Positions 6,675 through 14,859 of a stretch of 31,285 bases of DNA are shown piece by piece (position 1 is the stretch's first letter; each line of letters opens with the position of its first letter). The translations under genes were made by a program, and so were the position numbers. The notes under the pieces are model-generated. The model ran no database searches, had not been told where the DNA came from, and saw only the letters and a list, made by a program, of their open reading frames with translations. The DNA is taken from the NCBI GenBank assembly GCA_002373375.1, contig DFLE01000057.1, forward strand, positions 20,688 to 51,972, written 5' to 3'. This DNA is from Prevotellaceae bacterium UBA3627 (GTDB taxonomy: Bacteria > Bacteroidota > Bacteroidia > Bacteroidales > Bacteroidaceae).

Positions 6675-8348
6675 CTATTTCTTGTCTTTCTTATCCAAGC
6701 GGCAAACCACACGTTTGTTACGGTAATAGGCACCGCTGAGAGAAGCCATCACCACGCGGGCGTCCCTCTTAGGAACCTCGATGAGTGTGAACTGCGGCAT
6801 GATGTCTATATGACCTACCTTCTGCCTGCCCGTCACGCAACGGTTGATGAGCTGCATGGCCTCGCCGGGGAAGAAGCGGTCTTGCCTGCCCAGGTTGACG
6901 TAGAGCTTGACATAGCCCTTCTGCACGCCCTCACGGGGTTTCTTCTGTGACCAGTCGGGGTGTCCGCCGCGGTCGGCCACGGAGCCTTTGCCCTTCTTCT
7001 TCGTCTTCAGCGTCACCTCCTCTATCTTGGGGGCGTTGGCGTAATACTTCAGGAAGTGGCCGAACTCACGCGCCACTACCTTCTTCAGTATCTCCTCCTT
7101 GTCCACGAACTCAAAGTGTCGGCGCACCTCCTTCATGAACGGCTCGATCTGCTCATCCACTATGTCGGTCTTCTCTATCTCGTCAATGGCGCGGAAGAGC
7201 TGCTTGGTACATATCTCCTCAGGCGTTGGCAACTTGCCCACCACAAACTGCTTGCCTATGGTCTTCTCCACCTGGCGTATCTTGTGGTGCTCACGCTGGT
7301 GTATGATGGCAATGGAGGTGCCTTTCTTGCCTGCGCGGCCCGTGCGTCCGCTGCGGTGTGTGTAAGACTCGGTGTCATCAGGCATAGAGTAGTTGATGAC
7401 ATGGGTGAGGTCATCAACGTCAAGTCCGCGTGCAGCCACGTCAGTAGCCACGAGCAGCTGTGTAAGGTGCTGGCGGAACTTGTGCATGGTGAGGTCGCGC
7501 TGCTGCTGTGACAGGTCGCCGTGGAGTGCCTCAGCGTTATATCCGTCCTTTATAAGCTTGTCTGCCACCTCCTGTGTCTCCACCTTGGTGCGGCAGAAGA
7601 TGATGCCATAGATGCGTGGGAAGTAGTCCACCACGCGTTTCAGCGCAAGATACTTGTCCTTGGCGTTGACCATATAATATATATGGTTCACGTGCTCCGC
7701 ACCCTCGTTACGTGAGCCTACCACCACCTCACGGTAGTCACCGAGGTAACGCTTAGCCACCTGCTCCACCTCTTTGCTCATGGTGGCGGAGAAGAGCAGC
7801 ACCTGACGGCCCTCGGGCAGCGACTCGAAGATGCGGTTGATGCTCTCGGTGAAGCCCATGTTAAGCATCTCGTCGGCCTCGTCGAGCACTATGTGGCCCA
7901 CCATGTCGAGGTGCGCCTTGCCACGCTCTATAAGGTCAATGAGCCTGCCCGGTGTGGCCACTATAATCTGCGCACCGTGGCGCAGGGAGCGTATCTGCTC
8001 ACTGATGCTGGTGCCTCCATATACGGCAACCACGTTGACTCCCTTGATAAACTTAGAGAAGTCACGCAGGTCGTCAGCTATCTGCAAACATAACTCACGC
8101 GTAGGCGACAACACCACAGCCTGTGTGGTGCGGTCCTTCGGGTCGATCATCTGCAACAGCGGCAGTCCGAAGGCGGCGGTCTTACCCGTACCTGTCTGAG
8201 CCAAAGCAATATAGTCCTTACTGCCCTGCTCCTCACTCAGCAGCAAAGGGATAACGGCCTCCTGCACGGGCATGGGCTGTTCAAAGCCCAGTTCGCCAAT
8301 GGCGCTGCAAATTTCCGGGCATACGCCCAATTCTTCAAATGTCTTCAT
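6675..8348 (-). CDS. DEAD-box ATP-dependent RNA helicase, DbpA/CsdA-like
   Basis: A 557-residue cytosolic helicase that unwinds RNA duplexes, probably in ribosome assembly or cold adaptation. All core motifs are present: Q motif (FEQPMPVQ), I (AQTGTGKTA), Ia (PTRELCLQI), TPGR, II (VLDEADEM), III (SAT), IV (IIFCRTK), V (ARGLDVDD), VI (HRSGRTGRAGKKG). The last 80 residues (GYVKLYVNLGRQDRFFPGE...VEVP-type pattern) form a DbpA-like RNA-binding domain as in DbpA, CsdA/DeaD and CshA relatives. A TTG start four codons upstream overlaps the -7 promoter element, so the ATG at 8348 is the real start; the Q-motif phenylalanine at residue 4 leaves no room for a later start. The terminator candidate is the hairpin at 6452-6486. 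Confidence 0.95.
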   Translation of the reverse strand: MKTFEELGVCPEICSAIGELGFEQPMPVQEAVIPLLLSEEQGSKDYIALAQTGTGKTAAFGLPLLQMIDPKDRTTQAVVLSPTRELCLQIADDLRDFSKFIKGVNVVAVYGGTSISEQIRSLRHGAQIIVATPGRLIDLIERGKAHLDMVGHIVLDEADEMLNMGFTESINRIFESLPEGRQVLLFSATMSKEVEQVAKRYLGDYREVVVGSRNEGAEHVNHIYYMVNAKDKYLALKRVVDYFPRIYGIIFCRTKVETQEVADKLIKDGYNAEALHGDLSQQQRDLTMHKFRQHLTQLLVATDVAARGLDVDDLTHVINYSMPDDTESYTHRSGRTGRAGKKGTSIAIIHQREHHKIRQVEKTIGKQFVVGKLPTPEEICTKQLFRAIDEIEKTDIVDEQIEPFMKEVRRHFEFVDKEEILKKVVAREFGHFLKYYANAPKIEEVTLKTKKKGKGSVADRGGHPDWSQKKPREGVQKGYVKLYVNLGRQDRFFPGEAMQLINRCVTGRQKVGHIDIMPQFTLIEVPKRDARVVMASLSGAYYRNKRVVCRLDKKDKK

Positions 8349-8357
8349 AATCAATTG

Positions 8358-8392
8358 CAAAGGTACGAATATTTTTTCATATCTGCGACAAA
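8358..8392 (-). promoter_or_regulatory. Promoter for the DEAD-box helicase
   Basis: TACCTTTG on the minus strand (8365-8358) lies only nine bases before the ATG at 8348. A TTTG (8392-8389) lies 23 bases further up, slightly long. The inferred transcript has almost no leader. Confidence 0.6.
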
Positions 8393-8466
8393 AAAAAGGC
8401 TGTTCCGCTTATTTGTCGCATTATAGGGCTCCTGTCGTATGTCTTTTGCAAGAAAAAGACGAAGAA

Positions 8467-8499
8467 TCTGCCTCATATTGCATATTTGCGTTAATTTTG
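8467..8499 (+). promoter_or_regulatory. Probable promoter for the lipase-like gene
   Basis: TAATTTTG at 8492-8499 is a good -7 element; the best -33 is TCTG at 8467-8470 with a 21-base spacer. The leader to the ATG at 8540 would be about 35 bases. Confidence 0.5.
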
Positions 8500-8539
8500 T
8501 ATTCAGAAAACTGGAACAAACAAAAAAACATCTAAAGGT

Positions 8540-9760
8540 ATGAAAAGATTTATTTCATGGATGATTGCCGCCATCCTCACTTGCGGCGCAATGGAGACTA
8601 CATTTACATCATGCAGCAGTGACGACACTTTTGAGATGCCAGAGGTAAGCTTCAAGGCTACCGTCAAGAGCAAAACCCACGATGACGAGAAGAAGCTTAC
8701 TATAATAAACTTCAACTACCCATCTACCGACCCTAACGGCAATGCCACCACCCTGTCAGCTGCCATAGTCATAGGCGACGAGGTGCAGCCTAACGACCCG
8801 GAGAAGAAGGCCAAGGGCTTCATGATATACAACCACTTCACAGTATATGAGGCTTCAGAATGTCCTACAAGAGGTGACATCAGTATACCAGAAATGATGG
8901 CAGGCAGCGGACTGATAACCGTGGCAGCCGACTACTACGGATTTGGCGTGACAGAGGACAAGCCACAGGCTTACTGTATGGCAAAGAGCAATGCACAGGC
9001 CAGCGTTGACGCACTGTTGGAGGCTCAGAAGCTGCTCGCAGAGATGGGATATACATGGGGTGATGCCCTGTTTAACATAGGTTACTCTGAGGGTGGACAG
9101 ACAGCAATGGGCGTGGTACGCCTGCTTACCGAGAAATATCCAGACATCAAGCTGACCTACACCTTTGCTGGCGGCGGCCCATACGACATTGGCGAGACAT
9201 ACCGTCAACTGCTGTCTTCTGACGAGACTGGCATGCCATCAACCGTCATCAGCACCGTGCTTGCCTACAACCACTTCCGCAATATGGGTATAAGCCGCGA
9301 CATGCTGTTCAAGGAGCCTCTGCTGAGCCACATAGACGAGTGGGTATTGAGCAAGAAATACACCCGTATCCAGATTGACGAGAAGGTAGGCACACAGACT
9401 GTACAGCAGTTTATGTCTGATGAGCTTCGCGACCTTGAGTCTCCTACCTCTAAACGACTGATGAATGAGTTTAACAATGACAACCTCTGCAGCGGATGGA
9501 CTCCACGTACAGACGAGAAGATATTCCTCTTGCATCACGTCAAAGACATCACTGTACCAGTGCAGAACACCAAGAACATGGAGAAGTTCCTCAAGGACAA
9601 CGGAGTGAAGCCTGAGGTCATGTACGTTGAAGTAATGATGGACCCTAAACTGCCAGCCCACGAGAACGGTGCCATTCCTCTTGCCATGATGATTCTTGCA
9701 AAAGTGAGCAGCACACTGCAAATCAAGCCATGGGTTGACCTTACAAAGATAAAGTTCTGA
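8540..9760 (+). CDS. Secreted lipase-like alpha/beta hydrolase lipoprotein
   Basis: A 406-residue hydrolase of the secretory lipase (LIP, PF03583-like) type. Residues 1-24 are a lipoprotein signal peptide ending TSC, with Cys25 followed by SSDD, an acidic start associated with surface export of Bacteroidota lipoproteins. The nucleophile elbow is GYSEGG with Ser183. A late Asp in HHVKDITVPVQ and His in LPAHENGA are candidates for the rest of the triad. The oxyanion region resembles ADYYGFG (131-136). It probably cleaves esters outside the cell or in the periplasm; the substrate cannot be read. It is monocistronic, divergent from the helicase, and closed by the strong hairpin at 9792-9852. Confidence 0.85.
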   Translation: MKRFISWMIAAILTCGAMETTFTSCSSDDTFEMPEVSFKATVKSKTHDDEKKLTIINFNYPSTDPNGNATTLSAAIVIGDEVQPNDPEKKAKGFMIYNHFTVYEASECPTRGDISIPEMMAGSGLITVAADYYGFGVTEDKPQAYCMAKSNAQASVDALLEAQKLLAEMGYTWGDALFNIGYSEGGQTAMGVVRLLTEKYPDIKLTYTFAGGGPYDIGETYRQLLSSDETGMPSTVISTVLAYNHFRNMGISRDMLFKEPLLSHIDEWVLSKKYTRIQIDEKVGTQTVQQFMSDELRDLESPTSKRLMNEFNNDNLCSGWTPRTDEKIFLLHHVKDITVPVQNTKNMEKFLKDNGVKPEVMYVEVMMDPKLPAHENGAIPLAMMILAKVSSTLQIKPWVDLTKIKF

Positions 9761-9791
9761 TGGAATAAGGATTATTTGAAACGGAGCAAAT

Positions 9792-9852
9792 AAAAAAAGC
9801 ATTGCTTTCACGTTGTATTGTTATTTCACAACGTAGAAGCAATGCTTTTTTT
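9792..9852. terminator. Bidirectional terminator between the lipase gene and lepB
   Basis: A long imperfect hairpin. A7-GCATTGCTT (9792-9807) pairs with AAGCAATGC-T7 (9837-9852), and the inner ACGTTGT (9810-9816) pairs with ACAACGT (9828-9834). It serves two convergent genes. Its first arm is about 86% identical over 21 bases to the hairpin arm at 6451-6471. Confidence 0.9.
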
Positions 9853-9879
9853 ATATTATACCTTACTATAGGTGTTACA

Positions 9880-11322
9880 TCACTTTATATTGTCCACCCA
9901 GCGGAAGAGGCGGTTCCAGCGTATGCCCTTGACGCCGTGACGGTCAGGGTCGCTTGACCACCAGATGAAGATAGGCTTACCCACTATGTGGTCCTCAGGC
10001 ACGAAGCCCCAGTAACGTGAGTCGGCTGAGTTATGACGGTTGTCGCCCTGCATCCAGTAATAGTCCATTTTGAAGGTGTATTCCTTTGCCTCCTTGCCGT
10101 TGATGAATATCTTGCCGTCGTCAGTAACCTTGAGGTCATTGCCCTCATATACACGTATAGGACGCTCATAGACAGGCAGGTTCTCCAGCGTAAGCTTGAT
10201 GCTCTTGCCCTTCTGAGGAATCCACACCGGACCGTAATTGTCACGTGTCCAGCCGTGGCGTGAGTTCAGCGGATAGATGTCACCCACTGTCCTCTCCTCG
10301 TTGATGCGTATATACTCCACGAGGTCGCGGCGTGCCTTCAGCGCCTTGTAAGCCGCCTGTGTAAGCGGCAGGTAACCGTACTGGCTCAGCTGGCTGAGGT
10401 CCTCCTGTGATATGCCGAGTTGCTCTATGAGGTCCTCGGGCAGACGCTCCTTGAGTTTCACGAAGTAGGTGTATTGCACATTGTCGGGCTCCTTGTTGGG
10501 CTTGCCGTCAAGATATACTATGCGGTTCTTTATCTGGAGGGTCTGTCCGGGCAGTCCCACACAGCGCTTCACGTAGTTCTCGCGGCGGTCAGCCGGACGC
10601 CACAGCAGCTTGCCGTACTCGGTGGGCTGGCTCAGTATGTACTGGCGGCCGGCATTGTAGGCCATCTCGTAGTACTTGCGCTGCATGAGCGGCGACAGAG
10701 AATCGACATTCACCTCCATATTACTCTGTGAAAGAATCTGCTCGCCGTAGCCGTAACACATCTGGTAATAGTCTGTAGGCTGCCAGCGTGGCTCGCTCAC
10801 CACGGTATCGCCTGCAGGGAAGTTAAAGACTACGATGTCGTTAAGCTTTATCTTGCCCAGTCCCGGCGCGCGGCGGTAGTCCCACTGCGGCCACTCTATG
10901 TATGACTTAATGCCTCCCACTGGCAATGTGTGCTGTGTAAGGGGCATGGTGAGCGGTGTCTGTGGTATGCGCGGACCGTAGCTTACCTTGCTTACGAAGA
11001 GGTAGTCGCCTGTAAGGAGTGACTTCTCCAGGGAACTGGAAGGTATAACATAGTTCTGGAAGAAGAAGAGGTTGATGAAATAAACCGCTACCAAGGCAAA
11101 CACCAGAGCGTCAACCCATGACATTATCATGCGCATGGGGTTCTCAAGGTCCTTCCACCAGTCCCAGCGTATCTTCTTTGAGATATAGGCATCATAGATG
11201 AAAGGAATGACTATGAGTCCGAGCCAGCTTTTCAGCCAGTAGAGGAAGAGCAGGTAAAGCACCATCACGATGATGAACTTTGCCCACTGTACCTTCATGT
11301 TCACTTGATTCTTTACTTTCAT
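9880..11322 (-). CDS. lepB: Signal peptidase I, large Bacteroidota form
   Basis: A 480-residue inner-membrane serine protease that removes signal peptides from exported proteins. Two or more N-terminal membrane helices (about 13-43 and 70-90) precede the catalytic box IPSSSLEKSL, with Ser97 as nucleophile (Leu replaces the usual Met after it). The general base Lys252 lies in YVKRCVGLPG, and the GDNRHNSADSRYWG box follows near the C-terminus. E. coli has about 55 residues between Ser and Lys; here there are 155, and the region between the Lys and GDN boxes is also enlarged, which fits the large Bacteroidota LepB. The start could also be Met9 (11298). It has its own promoter, although dapB-lepB are often adjacent in the phylum. 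Confidence 0.96.
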   Translation of the reverse strand: MKVKNQVNMKVQWAKFIIVMVLYLLFLYWLKSWLGLIVIPFIYDAYISKKIRWDWWKDLENPMRMIMSWVDALVFALVAVYFINLFFFQNYVIPSSSLEKSLLTGDYLFVSKVSYGPRIPQTPLTMPLTQHTLPVGGIKSYIEWPQWDYRRAPGLGKIKLNDIVVFNFPAGDTVVSEPRWQPTDYYQMCYGYGEQILSQSNMEVNVDSLSPLMQRKYYEMAYNAGRQYILSQPTEYGKLLWRPADRRENYVKRCVGLPGQTLQIKNRIVYLDGKPNKEPDNVQYTYFVKLKERLPEDLIEQLGISQEDLSQLSQYGYLPLTQAAYKALKARRDLVEYIRINEERTVGDIYPLNSRHGWTRDNYGPVWIPQKGKSIKLTLENLPVYERPIRVYEGNDLKVTDDGKIFINGKEAKEYTFKMDYYWMQGDNRHNSADSRYWGFVPEDHIVGKPIFIWWSSDPDRHGVKGIRWNRLFRWVDNIK

Positions 11323-11362
11323 TATATTCTTGTCTTTTTCTTTTTACCTTTTTTATAATCTA

Positions 11363-11393
11363 CAAAGTTACAAACATTTCCTGAAACCTCAAA
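11363..11393 (-). promoter_or_regulatory. Promoter for lepB
   Basis: On the minus strand TTTG (11393-11390), 19-base spacer, TAACTTTG (11370-11363). Predicted leader about 35 bases. Confidence 0.78.
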
Positions 11394-11440
11394 AGAAAAC
11401 ATCAAAAATGTTAAGACTGTACACCCACGTCAGCATGCAC

Positions 11441-11484
11441 AAAAAAAGGAAAGCGGAGCACGCTAAGTGTATTCCGCTTTCCTT
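11441..11484 (-). terminator. Terminator of the 598-residue secreted protein gene
   Basis: AAGGAAAGCGGA (11446-11457) pairs with TCCGCTTTCCTT (11473-11484). On the minus strand it is followed by T7, 55 bases after the stop codon. Confidence 0.88.
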
Positions 11485-11511
11485 ATTATTATTAATGTCT
11501 ATATTTTTTTA

Positions 11512-11529
11512 CGTTGAGGTTTTAAGGTG
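11512..11529. repeat. Dispersed 18-bp word, copy 1
   Basis: CGTTGAGGTTTTAAGGTG here is the exact reverse complement of 31260-31277. It lies 10 bases from the stop of the 598-residue gene. Confidence 0.85.
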
Positions 11530-11538
11530 ATGTATGTA

Positions 11539-13335
11539 TTACTTTATATCAACTAAATCGCTGATTATCATACCAGAGGTGTCGCCTGCCACTTGTGCCT
11601 TAGCCTTGTCGTCGCCAGTGGTTGGTATGATATAAGTAATGAGACCACCATTCTTCAGATTAGCATGTGCCTCAAAGTACCTCACTCCTGGCCAATAACG
11701 CCACTCCACGGTACCTTCCTCTGCATCTATGTCGCGCTGCTCATCAGTAATGCCGCTCCAGTCAATGGCTATTACATCGGCTGAGGTCTTTGAGAGATCG
11801 CAAACATAGTAGTAGGATGGGAAGTTCACCTTCGTTTCGCCATAATATGAATCGTAAGGCACCTTGTAGCTTACGCCATCATAGTAGTTTACAGGACTAC
11901 GATCATAGTGCAGAGGCAACTCATAGGCAGTGACGTTGCCCGTTGCTGGACGGAATGTAAACACTGAACCGCCGTCGATGTATGACATATTGCCTGACTC
12001 GGTGTTAAACACTGGGAAGGCGATGCCTGTGTGACCTTGGTGCATCTCATAGAACTCTGCAATATATGTGGCTACTAAGTTAGTAGTTACGGTACCTTCG
12101 TTCACCACCACCTCTTTGAATTGTATTGCTCTGTCATCAGCAGCACGAGAAAGTGTATATACCTTTCCGTTAAGCACAAACATATCATGGTTATGATAGC
12201 ACTCGTAAATCTTCTGTTGATACTCCTCTTCTGACACTTTTTGCAAAGTAGTATCGCCATAAGTGTTATAGCGTAGATAATCACCTATGGTGAGTTTCAC
12301 ACCCTCTGTAGTAAAGAGGCACATCTCGCCCGTACCATAGTAGTTACCATTGTTGAGCGTAGCATCGTCAGTGAGAATGGTGGCGAGGTATCCGTCAGTA
12401 GTTGGAGCCACATACATAGCCTTCGTATCTTCAGGAGAGATAACTGTCTCTACCAGTTCTTCTCCCTCGGCCTTTACCAGTACTATCTGGTTATTGTTAT
12501 TTACATATACAAAGCCATCCTCGTAAGGCTCTACCAATCCGCAGATGTCAACGTATGACTGATAGTCGCCACGTATCTTAAACTCTGTTGGGGCATTATC
12601 CCAAGCAAAGAGTGCACCGTCAGATATACGCATCATATAGTTGCGACTAATCTTGCCAACCATCCCACCAATAGCTTGCTCTCGTGCATCGTTGAGGACG
12701 AGTGCTGACACATCGCCCATGAATTCCAGTTTAGTGTCTGACATCCAAAGCCACTCCTCGCCCACACTATATACATAGTCCAGACCTATTGTGAGGTCGC
12801 CCTCAAGTGATTTTAAGTAAGCAGAGTCTTCCTCATTCAAGGCACTATATATATCGCTGAAGTCAAAGTTCCACTTTACGTCTTGCAACACCCCCTCGTC
12901 AGTGTAATTAAAGAGGAATTTCTCAACTGTCTTGTGCGTGTCATTTTCATCATCAGCCACAAGCAATGATGCGCCCTTTGCCTGAGCACTCTGACTTATG
13001 CTACGGAAAGCAGCCTTAGCCTCCGAACTGCTCTCTGCCTTGTATGCCAATGCCAAGCGATTGATGTTTGTAAGGTCTATGTATTCCTTGGCTGTAGCAG
13101 CGGCTGATGACTTCACTGCCACGATGCTTGTCACCGTCTTGCCACTGTTGTTAGTAAGCGTCACTGTCTTACCAACTGCAATGGCTGCACTGATGCCATC
13201 GGTGATAGTGACATCGCTGCCATCAACGCTTACAGCCCAGCCTGTGGGTATGCCACTGATGGTCTGCTGCGCCCATGCGCCACCCTGCGCCAGCAACAAT
13301 AATGCTAATATGCTAAATGTATTTTTCATCTTCAT
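11539..13335 (-). CDS. Secreted protein of unknown function, 598 residues
   Basis: I do not recognise the family. Residues 1-22 form a signal peptide (cleavage likely AWA/QQ). A short segment rich in Ser, Thr, Val and Gly (about 24-75) resembles a beta-sandwich linker. The rest is rich in aromatic residues with recurring strand-like stretches (LFAWDNAPTEF, GFVYVNNNNQIVLV, MFVLNGKVYTL, SVFTFRPATGNVTAYEL). This could be a beta-propeller of WD/Kelch-like blades, but I cannot align repeats by eye. There is no C-terminal T9SS sorting domain and no lipobox, so a periplasmic location is most likely. It follows the 103-residue secreted protein by 68 bases without a visible promoter or terminator between them, so the two are probably one transcript inserted between dapB and lepB. 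Confidence 0.75.
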   Translation of the reverse strand: MKMKNTFSILALLLLAQGGAWAQQTISGIPTGWAVSVDGSDVTITDGISAAIAVGKTVTLTNNSGKTVTSIVAVKSSAAATAKEYIDLTNINRLALAYKAESSSEAKAAFRSISQSAQAKGASLLVADDENDTHKTVEKFLFNYTDEGVLQDVKWNFDFSDIYSALNEEDSAYLKSLEGDLTIGLDYVYSVGEEWLWMSDTKLEFMGDVSALVLNDAREQAIGGMVGKISRNYMMRISDGALFAWDNAPTEFKIRGDYQSYVDICGLVEPYEDGFVYVNNNNQIVLVKAEGEELVETVISPEDTKAMYVAPTTDGYLATILTDDATLNNGNYYGTGEMCLFTTEGVKLTIGDYLRYNTYGDTTLQKVSEEEYQQKIYECYHNHDMFVLNGKVYTLSRAADDRAIQFKEVVVNEGTVTTNLVATYIAEFYEMHQGHTGIAFPVFNTESGNMSYIDGGSVFTFRPATGNVTAYELPLHYDRSPVNYYDGVSYKVPYDSYYGETKVNFPSYYYVCDLSKTSADVIAIDWSGITDEQRDIDAEEGTVEWRYWPGVRYFEAHANLKNGGLITYIIPTTGDDKAKAQVAGDTSGMIISDLVDIK

Positions 13336-13403
13336 AGTGTTTTTCTCCTATAAAATTATTGGTTAGCTGATTTCATCTTTCATCCCTAATCTCTCATCCA
13401 CAA

Positions 13404-13715
13404 TCACTTCACAACGGTAAGCTTGCCATTCTTGATATAAACACCAGCCTTATTAGGGGGTGAAGGCAATCTACGTCCTGCAGCATCATACCATACCACT
13501 TGTTTCACCTCACCATCGGCAACGGACACTACAGCTGTGCCACCATCGCTATACGTTATAGTGAGCTGCACGTTACCCTCGGGCATCTCAAACTGATAAA
13601 CATTGTCGCTTACGTTTTGTATTACTATGTTCTCAGCCTCGTCAGCCCAAACTCCTACGCTACCTAAGAGCATAAGAAGCGATATAAGTAAATGTTTTGT
13701 CTTCATCATAGTCAT
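13404..13715 (-). CDS. Small secreted protein: signal peptide plus T9SS-type sorting tail
   Basis: A 103-residue protein. Residues 1-24 are a signal peptide (cleavage after VWA; Met4 is an alternative start). A stretch VYQFEMPEGNVQLTITYS (about 39-56) resembles one strand pair of an InlB B-repeat or bacterial Ig-like domain. The last 30 residues (VVWYDAAGRRL...KAGVYIKNGKLTVVK) match the type A C-terminal sorting domain of the Por/T9SS pathway, as in the pectate lyase of this window (YSIDGRLL...KGIYIMNGKKLVVR). Almost no cargo remains between the two export signals, so it is either a remnant of a longer surface protein or a genuine mini-substrate. A good promoter precedes it. Confidence 0.75.
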   Translation of the reverse strand: MTMMKTKHLLISLLMLLGSVGVWADEAENIVIQNVSDNVYQFEMPEGNVQLTITYSDGGTAVVSVADGEVKQVVWYDAAGRRLPSPPNKAGVYIKNGKLTVVK

Positions 13716-13755
13716 TAGTTTTTATTAAGTTATAAATAAGTCTTTGATACACCAT

Positions 13756-13787
13756 CAAAGTAACAATATTTAACTGATGTGAGCAAA
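13756..13787 (-). promoter_or_regulatory. Promoter for the two secreted-protein genes
   Basis: On the minus strand TTTG (13787-13784), 20-base spacer, TTACTTTG (13763-13756), one mismatch to the -7 consensus. Predicted leader about 35 bases. Confidence 0.65.
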
Positions 13788-13848
13788 TTACCACCTCAAC
13801 TCTTAACAAACATTAATTATTTACCCCTCTCCCTTAACACAAGTTAAC

Positions 13849-13887
13849 AAAAAAAGAACTCAACTACTGTGAGCTGAGTTCTTTTTT
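13849..13887 (-). terminator. Terminator of dapB
   Basis: A6-GAACTCA (13850-13862) pairs with TGAGTTC-T6 (13875-13887). On the minus strand the hairpin ends in a T-run, 85 bases after the dapB stop. Confidence 0.88.
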
Positions 13888-13952
13888 CCATTTTCTGTAT
13901 TTTCCTCTTAGATGTTATGAGGTGATATATAGGCTTTTACAAACGATATTTC

Positions 13953-13976
13953 ACCTCAAAACCTCAAAACCTCAAA
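13953..13976. repeat. 8-bp tandem repeat, three copies, running into the dapB stop
   Basis: ACCTCAAA is repeated three times without change; the last copy contains the dapB stop codon (13972-13974). The word also resembles the dispersed CACCTTAAAACCTCAACG element. Confidence 0.85.
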
Positions 13977-14727
13977 ATTTGAACATATCGTCAATGGTAA
14001 GCAGGCCCTCATGCTGGGCGGTGTACTCTGCAGCAAGCACAGCTCCGAGAGCGAAGCCCTGACGTGAGTGTGCGTCGTGTGTGATGGTTATCTGGTCGGC
14101 CTCAGAGTTCCATGTTATGGAGTGTATGCCCGGCACCTCGTCCTTGCGAATGGAGTTGATGGTAAGCTTGTTCTTGTCAGTACCCTCCGCAGGCACCACT
14201 GTGCCGTCTGGCTGTGTGAGGGTTCCCATCTGCCAGTCGGTCTTACGGTCAAGGTTGGCCACTATCTGCTCTGCCAGCGTGATGCCGGTGCCTGATGGAT
14301 GGTCGAGCTTGTGCACGTGGTGTACCTCTGTCTCCTCCACGTCATACTGCGGGAAGGAGTTCATTATCTTTGCCAGATACTTATTGACAGCCGAGAAGAT
14401 GGCTACGCCTATGGAGTAGTTGGATGCCCAGAAGAGAGTCTTGCCCTGCTCGGCACATGCCTTGCGTACATCGTCGCCATGGTCCTTGAGCCAGCCTGTG
14501 GAGCCGCTCACCACCTTGACGCCTTTCTCCCATGCCTTGAGATAGTTGCCGTATGCCACCATAGGGGCGGTGAACTCTATCGCCACGTCGGCAGAAGCGA
14601 AGGCCGGGCTGTCAAAGTCCTGCTGGTTATCCACGTCTATTATACTCACAATCTCATGACCGCGTGAGAGGGCAATCTGCTCTATCATCTTGCCCATCTT
14701 GCCATATCCTATTAATGCTATCTTCAT
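13972..14727 (-). CDS. dapB: 4-hydroxy-tetrahydrodipicolinate reductase
   Basis: A 251-residue cytosolic enzyme of lysine and diaminopimelate synthesis that reduces the DapA product with NAD(P)H. The dinucleotide-binding loop is GYGKMGK (7-13), and the catalytic/substrate region EVHHVHKLDHPSGTG carries the conserved His-His, Lys and the SGTG phosphate-like loop. Length is slightly under the E. coli enzyme, with both Rossmann and tetramerisation domains present. A weak minus-strand -7 element (TAGTTTTG, 14819-14812) lies upstream without a convincing -33, so it may be read from rnc. The common dapB-lepB adjacency is interrupted here by two secreted-protein genes. Confidence 0.96.
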   Translation of the reverse strand: MKIALIGYGKMGKMIEQIALSRGHEIVSIIDVDNQQDFDSPAFASADVAIEFTAPMVAYGNYLKAWEKGVKVVSGSTGWLKDHGDDVRKACAEQGKTLFWASNYSIGVAIFSAVNKYLAKIMNSFPQYDVEETEVHHVHKLDHPSGTGITLAEQIVANLDRKTDWQMGTLTQPDGTVVPAEGTDKNKLTINSIRKDEVPGIHSITWNSEADQITITHDAHSRQGFALGAVLAAEYTAQHEGLLTIDDMFKF

Positions 14728-14821
14728 TTTCTTATTCTTTTTTTACTTTTTTATGTTATATATTTGTCTTCGCCCTCACTACAAGCCGTACAACCGTGCT
14801 TGTGCTTTGCACAAAACTATT

Positions 14822-14852
14822 AACAGTAAACCATAAACAGTAAACCGTAAAC
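14822..14852. repeat. 14-bp tandem repeat between dapB and rnc
   Basis: The unit AAACAGTAAACC(A/G)T is present about 2.3 times, ending just before the rnc stop region at 14860. Confidence 0.75.
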
Positions 14853-14859
14853 TAAGAAC

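Noticed and set aside
6534..6950. Plus-strand open frame of 138 codons
   Set aside because: It runs antisense into the helicase 3' end, and its start lies in the repeat array; no promoter and no family resemblance.
6960..7511. Plus-strand open frame of 183 codons within the helicase gene
   Set aside because: It is antisense to conserved helicase motifs; leucine- and valine-rich shadow without a promoter.
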